Shown piece by piece: positions 20,866 through 28,780 of a DNA stretch of 64,000 nucleotides; the first letter of the stretch is position 1, and each line of letters starts with the position of its first letter. The translations under genes were made by a program, and so were the position numbers. Origin of the DNA: CAVQFB01 sp963711675 (lineage in GTDB: Bacteria; Acidobacteriota; Terriglobia; Terriglobales; Acidobacteriaceae); contig CAVQFB010000017.1 in assembly GCA_963711675.1 (NCBI GenBank), forward strand, positions 185,715 through 249,714, given 5' to 3'. The notes beneath the pieces were generated by a model that did no database searches, was not told the origin of the DNA, and saw only the letters and a program-made list of their open reading frames with translations.

Positions 20866-20980
20866 TTCGATTTACCTCACCCTCTCGCTTCGTCCGATAC
20901 AACGGAGTTCTGGCGACCGCATGGTCAGTGACGTAATGAACGCTGATCCGCTCGCCAGCTTCGTTTCATCGTTAACGGAG

Positions 20981-21775
20981 TCACTGAGCGAGATATCCTC
21001 CGTCAATCACCCAGTTGGCCCCGTTGACATACGTTGCCGCTCCACTGCACAGGTAAGCAACCAACTCCGCGACTTCCTCGCAGCTGGCAAATCGCTTGAT
21101 CAGATAGTCTTCCAGAAGCTTCGGGGGATCGATCTGCCCTGCGGCAATAAGTTTCCTGGTTACAAACGTCTCGACGGCTGCAGGGCTAACGGCGTTTACC
21201 CGGACCTTGAAGTCTTTCATTTCGACGGCCATCGCACGAGTCATGGCGATCAAAGCCCCTTTGGTCCCGGCGTAGGGCACAAGATTAGGATTGCCCACGA
21301 GCGCGTTCACCGAACCAATGTTTACAATCGCGGGATCACGCGGCCGCACGCTGGATTGAGAAATGTGACGCAAAAATTCCTGGGCCAGGAAAAAAGGCGC
21401 TCGCTGGTTGACACTTACCACGCGGTCAAATTCCTCTGCGGTGACTTCCAACATCGGCTTGTGAAAACTCCAGGCCGCGTTGTTGATGAGAGTGTCCGCA
21501 AGGCCGAGGGTCTTGGCCACCTGATCAAAAACGAAGGATGCTGCATCCTGCTCGGACAAATCCTTCACGACCGCGAAGGCTCTGCTTGGGGGAAGGTCCG
21601 TTTCGCCAATCCTGGAAAGGACGGTCTTATCGCTGTCCACCAATAACACCTGAGCCCCACCCGCAGACAGGCGTCGCGCGATGGCGAGGCCAAGTCCATT
21701 GGCAGCGCCCGTAACTACCGCACGCCGTTCGTTAAGGTCGTTTTTTGAGATCTCTTTAATGCTCTCTTGTTCCAA
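20981..21775 (-). CDS. SDR-family NAD(P)-dependent sugar dehydrogenase (putative)
   Basis: A classical short-chain dehydrogenase of 264 residues. The cofactor motif TGAANGLG spans 22-29, NNAA spans 98-101, and the catalytic triad is Ser155, Tyr168 and Lys172 (YAGTK). The C-terminus YVNGANWVIDGGYLAQ is the usual tetramer and cofactor end. The first codon is TTG at 21775; no better start is visible. It lies between the MBL-fold gene (20 bases upstream) and the dehydratase gene (115 bases downstream). Given these neighbours it probably oxidises an aldose or aldono-intermediate (first step of an oxidative pathway), or reduces a keto acid. Substrate assignment is inference. Confidence 0.85.
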   Translation of the reverse strand: MEQESIKEISKNDLNERRAVVTGAANGLGLAIARRLSAGGAQVLLVDSDKTVLSRIGETDLPPSRAFAVVKDLSEQDAASFVFDQVAKTLGLADTLINNAAWSFHKPMLEVTAEEFDRVVSVNQRAPFFLAQEFLRHISQSSVRPRDPAIVNIGSVNALVGNPNLVPYAGTKGALIAMTRAMAVEMKDFKVRVNAVSPAAVETFVTRKLIAAGQIDPPKLLEDYLIKRFASCEEVAELVAYLCSGAATYVNGANWVIDGGYLAQ

Positions 21776-21795
21776 TTGGTTCTCAGTTTCGCCAC

Positions 21796-22767
21796 TCAGG
21801 CGGCGCGGAGTTTGTACCGGAATGGAGAGGAAGAGCGGTCCACTTCGAATTGGCCCATCTCAAGACCACGGTCAAGATGCCCAGAGAACGCGTTGGCCAA
21901 CTCCAGCGCTACCTCTCTGGGCCACTCTCCAAGTTGATCTGACAACTGTTCGCAAAGCTCCCGCAGCGTCACGCCCGAAACATGGCAGCGAAGATAGTCG
22001 GTGATGAGGCGATCTGCTTGCGTAACAAAGTTCCGCGATTCGGAACAGAACTGCCGGATCGCTTCCTTGCCGCGCAAAATCGGCCAATGGCAGCCGACAA
22101 TCATCTGCGCGGGGGAATTCTCGATCGTGCGGATTGTCTGAAGATAGGCGTTCACGTACAGGTAGGTCGGGCATAGCGACCAGCCTCCGCGAAGCGATCT
22201 ATATCCCGCGCCCTGGATCGCATCTCCGTAGTAGAGTACGCCGTGGTTTCGGTCGTAGACACCTAGGTGTCCGTGACTGTGCCCAGGCAGATGCCAAATT
22301 TCCAGAATCCGATTACTGCCGAGGCGCATGACTTCGCCGCCCACGAAAGTGAACGTTACTGGTTGTGACCCCGATGAGCAATTCTTTATTTCCTTCGCAG
22401 TCGCGGGGTCAAAAAAAATCCCATGGTTTTGCCGGTAAGCGTCGTAGCGGAACGTGAACAGATGCTCGGGAGACTCGATGAGCTCCCTATCCGAATCGCC
22501 GCACGCAAGTCGGACCTCAGGGTAGTGACGCTTGATTTCAGCCGACCCCCCGCAGTGATCTCCGTCGGGATGCGTCATGATCAGCCAGGTCAGGTGTTCG
22601 GGTCCCAACCCCAATTGATTCAGGAATGCAGGAACGTCTTTGGCGGCGTGACTGGACGTCCCACAGTCGAGGAGCAGCGCCTCATTCCCTTCCCTCAGAA
22701 GCGGCAAATACAGCGGACGCCCGCCGATCTCACACTCGATCAGGTCCGCCCCGGGATAAATCTCCAT
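21796..22767 (-). CDS. MBL-fold metallohydrolase, possible sugar lactonase
   Basis: The frame is open from 22866, but that start overlaps the aldolase gene; ATG 22767 (MEIYPGADLIECEI) begins the conserved fold. Motifs: THPDGDHCGG (His66, Asp68, Asp70, His71), LPGHSHGHLGVYD and LYYGDAI. The usual HxHxDH metal motif has Asp at the second His position (HPDGDH), a variant whose effect on metal binding is unclear. The family includes lactonases, thioesterases and glyoxalases. In this operon it stands between a dehydrogenase and an aldolase, and no SMP-30 or Lactonase_7-type gene is present. A lactone-opening role would therefore complete the pathway, which is inference from context. Confidence 0.8.
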   Translation of the reverse strand: MEIYPGADLIECEIGGRPLYLPLLREGNEALLLDCGTSSHAAKDVPAFLNQLGLGPEHLTWLIMTHPDGDHCGGSAEIKRHYPEVRLACGDSDRELIESPEHLFTFRYDAYRQNHGIFFDPATAKEIKNCSSGSQPVTFTFVGGEVMRLGSNRILEIWHLPGHSHGHLGVYDRNHGVLYYGDAIQGAGYRSLRGGWSLCPTYLYVNAYLQTIRTIENSPAQMIVGCHWPILRGKEAIRQFCSESRNFVTQADRLITDYLRCHVSGVTLRELCEQLSDQLGEWPREVALELANAFSGHLDRGLEMGQFEVDRSSSPFRYKLRAA

Positions 22768-22795
22768 GCCTATTTGCCCTGTGTAAGAGGATCCC

Positions 22796-23575
22796 TTAGC
22801 GGACCTTGATGTGCTCAAATCGCTGATAGGCGTCGCGCAGGCCATCGACCAGCAAGAAGTGGTCATCCGCGCAAGTTACCATTCGTGCGCCCCGGTCCAT
22901 TTCCGCCTGCGCTACTTCCGGCGTCTCGGTCACAGTTCCCCACCACTTGCCAGCCTTCTCCGCGGCATTTGCCACTCTGTCCATGGCACGCTGTACCAAC
23001 GGATGCTGGCGCTGCATGGGAACGCCGTAGCTGATGGTTAGATCTCCCGGCCCGATGAACAACAAATCTACGCCTTCCACGGCGGCGATGCCCTCAACAC
23101 ACTCGACGGCCTCGCGATCCTCGATTTGGACCATGAGGAAGGTCTCCTCATTCCGCTCCTTCAGGAACCGGAGAGTATCGGTCAGAGTGTAGTCGGCATC
23201 GGCTCCCGCGTTGTCAAAGCCTCTGGTTCCCTGCGGGGGAAATCGGGTCCAATCGGCCCACTGCTGAGCCTCCTCAACGCTGCGACAATGGGGCAGCATG
23301 ATTCCATTGGCGCCGAGTTCCAGGGCACGCTGGGCGCTGGTATATCCGGTCTTGCGAATTCGAACCATGAGGTCCACGCCGGTCGCCCGGCACGCCAGAG
23401 ACACGCGATCGACGACGTCGTAGCCGAAGGCCCGGTGTTCCATGTCGAGCCAGATCACATCGAAGCCTAAACTACCTGCGACCTCGGTCAGCCACGGTTC
23501 TGTAACCCGATTAAAGTTAACCACCCGTACGAAATCCCCGGCTCGCAACTTCTTCAGTAACCTGCTCTTGGTCAA
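22796..23575 (-). CDS. HpcH/HpaI-family aldolase (2-keto-3-deoxy sugar acid aldolase-like)
   Basis: A 259-residue class II aldolase of the HpcH/HpaI/GarL/RhmA type. Conserved pieces: FDVIWLDMEHRAF, LMVRIRKTGY, ANGIMLPHCRSVEEA, FLMVQIEDREAVE (metal-ligand Glu) and LLFIGPGDLTISYG (metal-ligand Asp). These enzymes cleave 2-keto-3-deoxy acids to pyruvate and an aldehyde. The start is TTG 23575 with GAGGA five bases upstream. It heads the catabolic cluster: a good sigma70-type promoter (23749-23778) and an operator candidate (23782) are directly upstream, divergent from the IclR gene. It would be the last enzyme of the dehydrogenase, lactonase, dehydratase, aldolase series. Confidence 0.87.
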   Translation of the reverse strand: MTKSRLLKKLRAGDFVRVVNFNRVTEPWLTEVAGSLGFDVIWLDMEHRAFGYDVVDRVSLACRATGVDLMVRIRKTGYTSAQRALELGANGIMLPHCRSVEEAQQWADWTRFPPQGTRGFDNAGADADYTLTDTLRFLKERNEETFLMVQIEDREAVECVEGIAAVEGVDLLFIGPGDLTISYGVPMQRQHPLVQRAMDRVANAAEKAGKWWGTVTETPEVAQAEMDRGARMVTCADDHFLLVDGLRDAYQRFEHIKVR

Positions 23576-23748
23576 GGTAGTCCTCGCTCTTAGTTCGTTT
23601 CCGCGGACGCCACGGTTGAGAAGCTAAATACAGGATTCAGGAGTGCAAGGCCGGTCCCGGACCGTTGGGCATAGCCAGGAGAACCACTCTCCGCAATTCT
23701 TGCGAACCCTGTTCTGTTTCCCGTCGCCCGGACGCCGGGCACCGCGGG

Positions 23749-23778
23749 ATCATAACGGTGCGTGCCCCGTTTCGTCAA
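23749..23778 (-). promoter_or_regulatory. Sigma70-type promoter of the sugar catabolic cluster
   Basis: On the minus strand TTGACG (23778-23773) and TATGAT (23754-23749) are separated by 18 bases. This is a good match to housekeeping consensus, about 170 bases before the aldolase gene. The operator candidate 23782-23794 ends three bases upstream of the -35. Confidence 0.6.
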
Positions 23779-23781
23779 CAT

Positions 23782-23794
23782 CCCGTATCACGGA
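23782..23794. promoter_or_regulatory. IclR-type operator candidate, site B (CCCGTATCACGGA)
   Basis: It shares the palindromic frame CCGTA-x-x-ACGG with the sites at 13471, 24887 and 39628. It lies in the 412-bp divergent gap between the aldolase and IclR genes, beside the aldolase -35. A half-site CCCGTATTT follows at 23801. The rest of the gap 23576-23987 shows no gene. Confidence 0.55.
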
Positions 23795-23987
23795 CGTTGT
23801 CCCGTATTTGACTGGCGCTTGCGCTTTGCTCATAATTATCGTGTAATGCTTGGTTTCGAGGAGACGCGCGTGGCTCCCGGGATTTCTCCTCCGCCTCGAG
23901 AAAACTCGCAGGCGTCATTTGTGCGCACTGAGAAATTGGTTCGCGAGGCCGAATTCGCAGTCTAGTTGGCATTGAAGAGAGGCTGAA

Positions 23988-24843
23988 GTGCCCAAGAAGC
24001 GATCCAGCAAACCGCTGCATGTCCAGGCCGACAAGAATTACATCGAAGTCATGGGCAAGATCTTTACCGTTCTCGAATACTTTGTGGAGAGGGGCAGCAA
24101 GCAGCGGTCGGTCGCGTTCGTGGAGGTTGCAGGTGCGGTTCCCTTTGCCAGAACCACGGTTCATCGGATTTTGTATTCGCTGGAGAGACTCGGATACGTC
24201 GAGAAAGACGAACTCAAATCACACTACCAGCTGGCCGCCAAGTTCTTCGAACTGACTGGACCGGCCATCCACTTTCGGCGCTTAAAGTCGCTTTCCAAGG
24301 GCGTGATGCAGAATCTACTGCTTCGCTTTAGCGAGACCATTAATCTCGGCGTGCTGGAGGACGGCCAGGTAGCGTATATCGACGTTTTACAAAGTCCCAG
24401 CGCGCTACGCATCGCGGCAGTTCCCGGGGAGCGGAACCCAGTTCATAGCACGGCACTGGGGAAGGCCATGCTGGCATTTCTCCCCGAGAGCCAGGTTGAG
24501 GCGATCCTCGACGCATCATCCGCTGATTCGACGAACTCCGAAGACGATTACCCAGAAGAAGCATCTCTTCGAGCACCTGGCCTCGGTTCGTGAACGAGCT
24601 GTCGCGTTTGACATGGAGGAAAATCTTTCCGGTGTCGTTTGCGTAGCCGCTCCCATATTCGACCAGGCAGGACGCGCGATTGCCGGCCTCAGCATATCGG
24701 GTCCCGCGACCCGCATGGAGCCCAAGCTTTCCCAGATCCAGGAAGAGGTCCGGAACTCAGCCCTGACCTTGTCGCGGATGCTATCGCCGAGCGGGCTGGC
24801 TGCGGATGCGGCCTCCTCTTATCAGCACGCCAGTGCGGACTAG
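23988..24843 (+). pseudogene. IclR-family transcriptional regulator, split by one frameshift
   Basis: The first frame (GTG 23988 to 24593) gives an N-terminal winged helix-turn-helix (about 20-85, with FARTTVHRILYSLERLGYV) and the start of the effector domain (LGVLEDGQVAYIDV, HSTALGKAMLAFLPE). The second (about 24515 to 24843) gives the rest: RRTPKTITQKKHLFEHL, AFDMEENLSGVVCVAAPIFD and GLSISGP, the standard IclR ending. One extra base around 24505-24540 explains the break; restored length is about 284 residues. IclR proteins sense small metabolites, often sugar-acid pathway intermediates. Position between the catabolic cluster and the TonB receptor gene, with palindromic sites in both flanking regions, marks it as the likely local regulator. 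Confidence 0.85.
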
Positions 24844-24886
24844 CAAGCCTTTTCCGCAACTTCTCCAAAAGAATAATTCCCGTAAT

Positions 24887-24899
24887 TCCGTAATACGGA
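24887..24899. promoter_or_regulatory. IclR-type operator candidate, site C (TCCGTAATACGGA)
   Basis: Identical to the site at 13471. It lies 44 bases after the IclR stop codon and ends 18 bases before the -35 of the TonB receptor promoter. A position just upstream of -35 fits activation, or looping repression with another site. Confidence 0.6.
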
Positions 24900-24917
24900 C
24901 ACGATTCCTTTTTTGTA

Positions 24918-24946
24918 TTGACGTAGCACAGGCGATTTTGTAGGAT
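24918..24946 (+). promoter_or_regulatory. Sigma70-type promoter for leader ORF and TonB receptor
   Basis: TTGACG (24918-24923), an exact 17-base spacer and TAGGAT (24941-24946). The predicted transcript start is near 24953, about 35 bases before the leader ORF at 24988 and about 190 bases before the receptor gene. Confidence 0.58.
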
Positions 24947-24987
24947 GAGCCGGTTTTTCTTCGTCAGCTCACGGTCTAAGCGCTTTG

Positions 24988-25146
24988 ATGCAGTCCATGA
25001 ATTTACCGGCAAACCGTCGGCTCGTGGAGGTGGACGACACTGTGTCCACCGCGACTGAGTCCGCTCGCGCACTTCGCGAAAAGCGCTTGACCAAGGTTCC
25101 CCCAAAGAAAAGCCCGAAAAATCACCACGTCGTGGAGGCCCTGTGA
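24988..25146 (+). CDS. Short leader ORF (52 aa) overlapping the TonB receptor start
   Basis: ATG 24988 opens a 52-codon frame that ends at TGA 25144-25146. That stop overlaps the GTG start of the receptor gene by four bases (GTGA). The peptide is hydrophilic and Lys/Arg-rich in its second half (RALREKRLTKVPPKK), with no signal or membrane segment. The receptor ribosome site (GGAG) is inside this frame, so ribosomes finishing the leader would arrive at the receptor start, which suggests translational coupling. The leader has only a weak ribosome site. No family was recognised. It could be an unselected open frame, but the promoter placement and the exact overlap favour a real leader. Confidence 0.42.
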   Translation: MQSMNLPANRRLVEVDDTVSTATESARALREKRLTKVPPKKSPKNHHVVEAL

Positions 25147-28100
25147 CCACTCACAGCAAGACAATCCGCCGAATCACTTGTTTCCTTGCTGTATTTCTCA
25201 TCGTCTGCACGGTCGAAGCGCAAATCGACCGGGCGAGCATTTCCGGTGTGATTTCAGATCCGACTGGTGCCCTGCTGGCCGGCGCGACGGTGACCGTTAC
25301 CAACCAGGGTACCGGCCAAGCCGTAACCCTCAAGACCGGGAGCGACGGCAGCTACAGTGCCAGCCTTCTCCGCATTGGCAATTACTCGGTGGAGGCGGTG
25401 GCCAGTGGTTTTCAGAAGACGGTTCAAACCGGCATTCAGCTGAACGTCAACCAAGTCGTGCGCGTGGATGTGCAGCTCAAGCTGGGAACGACGAGTCAGA
25501 TCACGGAAGTAACGGCTGCGCCCCCACTCATTGCCACGGAAACATCCTCCCTGGGAACAATCGAGACTCAGCAGAGGATCGTCGATTTGCCGCTCAATGG
25601 CAGGCTGTTCACGCAACTTGCGTGGCTGGGGCCTGGAACCACTCCCGGCTCAAGTTCCGGGATAGGACTCAGCGGTTCCACCGACGACAACCGCCCCGGC
25701 ATCCAGTTGGCGGTAAATGGGCTGTGGGCTTTTGACAACAACTTCCTGCTGGACGGCGTGGACAACAACGGCATCGGGGACGGCACGATCGCCGTCAACC
25801 CTTCTCCGGACGCAATCGGAGAGTTTCGGGTCGAAGAAAATTCCATGAAGGCGGAGTTTGGCCGTGGTGGAGCGGCGGTGAATGCAGCCCTGAAGTCGGG
25901 GACCAACCAAGTCCACGGCGGAGTTTTTGAATACCTGAGAAACGACGCGCTCGATGCCAGAAACTACTTCGATCCAGCCAGCAATGGCCCCAAGGCCCCA
26001 TTGCACCGCAACCAGTTCGGCGCTTTTATCGGGGGACCGATCATCAAGAACCGAACCTTCATCTTCGGGGACTATCAAGGCTCACGGCTACATGAAGCCG
26101 GGATCGACATATCTACCGTTCCCACGGCGGCAGAGCGCGCCGGCGATTTCACCGATCGCGGTTTGATTCTTTACGACCCGAATACCACTCAGGCAAATGG
26201 CGCGCGCCAACTTTTGAACCCTGCCAACCCTTCGGTGATTCCTGCCGGTCGCATCGATACGATCGGACAGAACATCGCAAACCTCTATCCCCTTCCCAAC
26301 CGGCCCGGTTACCTCACGGCGACGAACTCCAATTTCATTCTGTATCCGGTTGCGACCCTGTCCGGCAACCAGGGTGATGTCCGGATAGACCACAAAATCT
26401 CGGATCATGACCAACTGTTTGGCCACGCTTCGGTTGAGGACCATCCTCAGTTTGCCCCGGTGCCGTTACCGGGTTTGGCCGGTGGCTGCTGCGGCGGCAA
26501 TATGAACATGCGCGAACAGAATCACGCCGTTGGTTATACCCACACCTTCGGCAGTAACTTGCTGAACGATCTTCGTCTTTCCTTTGTTCGCTACGCGGTA
26601 AAGTCCACTCCGGCTAACTTTGGCCAGAACGTATCGGATATGGTGGGTATTCCGAATGCGAATCGCGGGAATCCAGAGACTTCAGGTCTGGCAAATATCA
26701 ACATTAACGGCTACAACAACCTGGGCAACTCGAACTGGATCCCTGAGCTCTCAGCCGACAACACCTATCAAATCGCGGACTCGGTCAGCTGGATTCGGGG
26801 AAAGCATACCATCAAGATGGGCGCCGACTTCCGGCGTTACCAGCGCAACTTCTTCCAGTCTCAAGCGGCTTTTGGACAGTTCAGCTTCTCGGGACAATTC
26901 ACTCAGGACCTGGTTTCGAACTCTCCTCAGAACGGGCTTGCCGATCTCTTGCTCGGCGTGCCCAATTATCGAGAGCAGGATGGGTTGGCCTACAAAGACC
27001 ATACCCGCATGTGGGAACTTGGTGAGTTCATCCAGGATGACATCCGGCTGAAAAGCAACTTCACACTGAATCTCGGACTGCGCTACGACATTTTCTCTCC
27101 CGTGGGCGGAAAGGTGGGGAATTTTAATCTGGCCACAAACGTCGTCGACCTGAACTTTGGATCCGGTGCAAAATCAAATGCCGGGGTGGGCTATGACAAA
27201 AAGGACTTTGGACCCCGCATCGGCTTCGCCTGGTCGCCTTTCGACGACCGCAAAACCGTGATCAGCAGCGCATTCGGCATTTTCTATGCGCCCGAGGGCA
27301 ATCAGTTTAACGACCTCGGTGAGAATCCGCCGAATCTTCAGTTTTACCAGCTCAATACCTCTCCCACTACCATTCCCAGCTTCGCCACCATGATTGATTC
27401 GGGGTTCCCTGCAGTACTCCCCACCAGCAACCCGGCCAGCCCTTCTGGCCAGGTGAAAACAACCGGCCCCGTGCGCAGGGCGCCGCGCGTTCTGGAGTGG
27501 AACCTGTCAGTCCAGCGCGAACTCGCGCGAAACTGGGTGTTGCATCTTGCATACGTGGGAACCCGGGCTACTGGTATCTGGAACAATGAAGACAGCAACC
27601 TGAACCAGCCGCTCCAGCCGCTGGACACCAACTTCACGAGCAATCCGGCGCTGGATCCCTTAGGGTCGGGAAACTACGGACGTCCGTACTTCAACGCTTT
27701 GCCCTTCCTCGCGGTCATTAACCCGATCGATTACCCAAACTTCGATATCACTTTCCATGGCTTGGAGTCCAAACTGGAAAAGCGATTCTCCACTGGTTTC
27801 ACACTTCTTGCTTCGTACACCTGGTCGCATGACATCGGCAGCTGGCAGGGAGCTCATACCGGGAACACTCAGATCGCTTCAAATCCCGGCGCGCAGCGAG
27901 GCAATATTGATCCAGACTATCGCCATCGCTTCACGCTCAGCTACACGTACGAGTTGCCGTTTGGCCGAGGCAAGGCTTACGGCTCAAGTATGAACCCCGT
28001 CGTGAATGGCGTGGCGGGAGGATGGCAGGTGAGTGGCATCACCACGATACGAAGCGGGGAGCATTACACCGCCTTCCTCTCGTCCGATCCCACCAACACC

Positions 28101-28529
28101 GGCACCGCTGCAATGCCGGATATCATCCACGATCCGACCGACTTTTCCTTTAACATCGCCCAACAAGCCGCCGATGGTTGCGATAACCCGGGCCATCAGA
28201 CCCTCAGGTGCTTTTACAACCCGGCCGCCTTTGCGGTGCCAGGGTTGGCGCCACGGCAAAGTTCTGCTCACATGTTCGGAAACTCCGGAAATGGCGACCT
28301 TCTGGGGCCGCACCAGGTGAACTTTGATTTCTCGGCATTCAAGAGTTTCAGAATCACCGAGAGGCAACAGCTGCAATTCCGTGCGGAAATGTTCAACATT
28401 TTCAATCACCCCCAGTTCGGTCTGCCCGGCCGTAATCCCGATCAGGCAGCAAACGGTGGTGCACAAATCAACGGCACTCTGCCCGACAACCAGCGCGAGA
28501 TCCAGTTTGCGCTCCGTTATACGTTCTAG
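25143..28529 (+). CDS. Oar-like TonB-dependent outer-membrane receptor with carboxypeptidase-regulatory-like domain
   Basis: 1,128 residues. The start is GTG 25143 with GGAG nine bases upstream. Signal peptide 1-27 (FLAVFLIVCTVEA). Residues 30-110 form a carboxypeptidase-regulatory-like (Ig-type) fold: SGVISDPTGALLAGATVTVTN and GNYSVEAVASGF. The plug domain contains IVDLPLNGRLFTQLAWLGPG and AVNAALKSGTNQVHGGVFEY. The beta-barrel extends to the C-terminus, which ends REIQFALRYTF with terminal Phe as in outer-membrane barrels. Such receptors are abundant in Acidobacteriota and are thought to import oligosaccharides or other large ligands. Lack of a SusD-type gene nearby is typical for the phylum. 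Flanking regulator, operator and glycosidase genes imply a glycan ligand. Two stable hairpins follow the stop. Confidence 0.9.
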   Translation: MTTHSKTIRRITCFLAVFLIVCTVEAQIDRASISGVISDPTGALLAGATVTVTNQGTGQAVTLKTGSDGSYSASLLRIGNYSVEAVASGFQKTVQTGIQLNVNQVVRVDVQLKLGTTSQITEVTAAPPLIATETSSLGTIETQQRIVDLPLNGRLFTQLAWLGPGTTPGSSSGIGLSGSTDDNRPGIQLAVNGLWAFDNNFLLDGVDNNGIGDGTIAVNPSPDAIGEFRVEENSMKAEFGRGGAAVNAALKSGTNQVHGGVFEYLRNDALDARNYFDPASNGPKAPLHRNQFGAFIGGPIIKNRTFIFGDYQGSRLHEAGIDISTVPTAAERAGDFTDRGLILYDPNTTQANGARQLLNPANPSVIPAGRIDTIGQNIANLYPLPNRPGYLTATNSNFILYPVATLSGNQGDVRIDHKISDHDQLFGHASVEDHPQFAPVPLPGLAGGCCGGNMNMREQNHAVGYTHTFGSNLLNDLRLSFVRYAVKSTPANFGQNVSDMVGIPNANRGNPETSGLANININGYNNLGNSNWIPELSADNTYQIADSVSWIRGKHTIKMGADFRRYQRNFFQSQAAFGQFSFSGQFTQDLVSNSPQNGLADLLLGVPNYREQDGLAYKDHTRMWELGEFIQDDIRLKSNFTLNLGLRYDIFSPVGGKVGNFNLATNVVDLNFGSGAKSNAGVGYDKKDFGPRIGFAWSPFDDRKTVISSAFGIFYAPEGNQFNDLGENPPNLQFYQLNTSPTTIPSFATMIDSGFPAVLPTSNPASPSGQVKTTGPVRRAPRVLEWNLSVQRELARNWVLHLAYVGTRATGIWNNEDSNLNQPLQPLDTNFTSNPALDPLGSGNYGRPYFNALPFLAVINPIDYPNFDITFHGLESKLEKRFSTGFTLLASYTWSHDIGSWQGAHTGNTQIASNPGAQRGNIDPDYRHRFTLSYTYELPFGRGKAYGSSMNPVVNGVAGGWQVSGITTIRSGEHYTAFLSSDPTNTGTAAMPDIIHDPTDFSFNIAQQAADGCDNPGHQTLRCFYNPAAFAVPGLAPRQSSAHMFGNSGNGDLLGPHQVNFDFSAFKSFRITERQQLQFRAEMFNIFNHPQFGLPGRNPDQAANGGAQINGTLPDNQREIQFALRYTF

Positions 28530-28535
28530 CCGAAC

Positions 28536-28576
28536 CTAGGGGAGCGGCCCCCACCCCAACACCCCCGCTCCCCTAG
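28536..28576 (+). terminator. Strong hairpin after the TonB receptor gene
   Basis: CTAGGGGAGCGG (28536-28547) pairs perfectly with CCGCTCCCCTAG (28565-28576) over a C-rich loop, starting seven bases after the stop codon. There is no T run, so it may stop transcription partly or protect the mRNA 3' end. Confidence 0.6.
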
Positions 28577-28602
28577 CCTTGCCAATCGCGAAGCAGGACT
28601 GT

Positions 28603-28633
28603 CCGCCTGCGTTTCCAGCCGGAGCGCAGGCGG
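28603..28633 (+). terminator. Second hairpin downstream of the TonB receptor
   Basis: CCGCCTGCG (28603-28611) and CGCAGGCGG (28625-28633) form a perfect nine-base stem followed by TTATGCTT. It lies in the 250-bp gap before the next gene and may act with the preceding hairpin. Confidence 0.45.
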
Positions 28634-28780
28634 TTATGCTTGTGGGGAAAAGCTGACGATCGACAGGCCGGGGATTCGCAACCATCGGTAAATCATCTCC
28701 CGCTCACAACAATTTGAGAGACCATGTTTGTTTTGCGAGGTCAGTGGTTGCGTTCGCAGCATAATCGAGAAGGAACCTAA

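Noticed and set aside
19954..20931. 325-codon plus-strand frame opposite the dehydratase gene
   Set aside because: Antisense of an enolase-superfamily enzyme whose catalytic residues are all visible on the minus strand.
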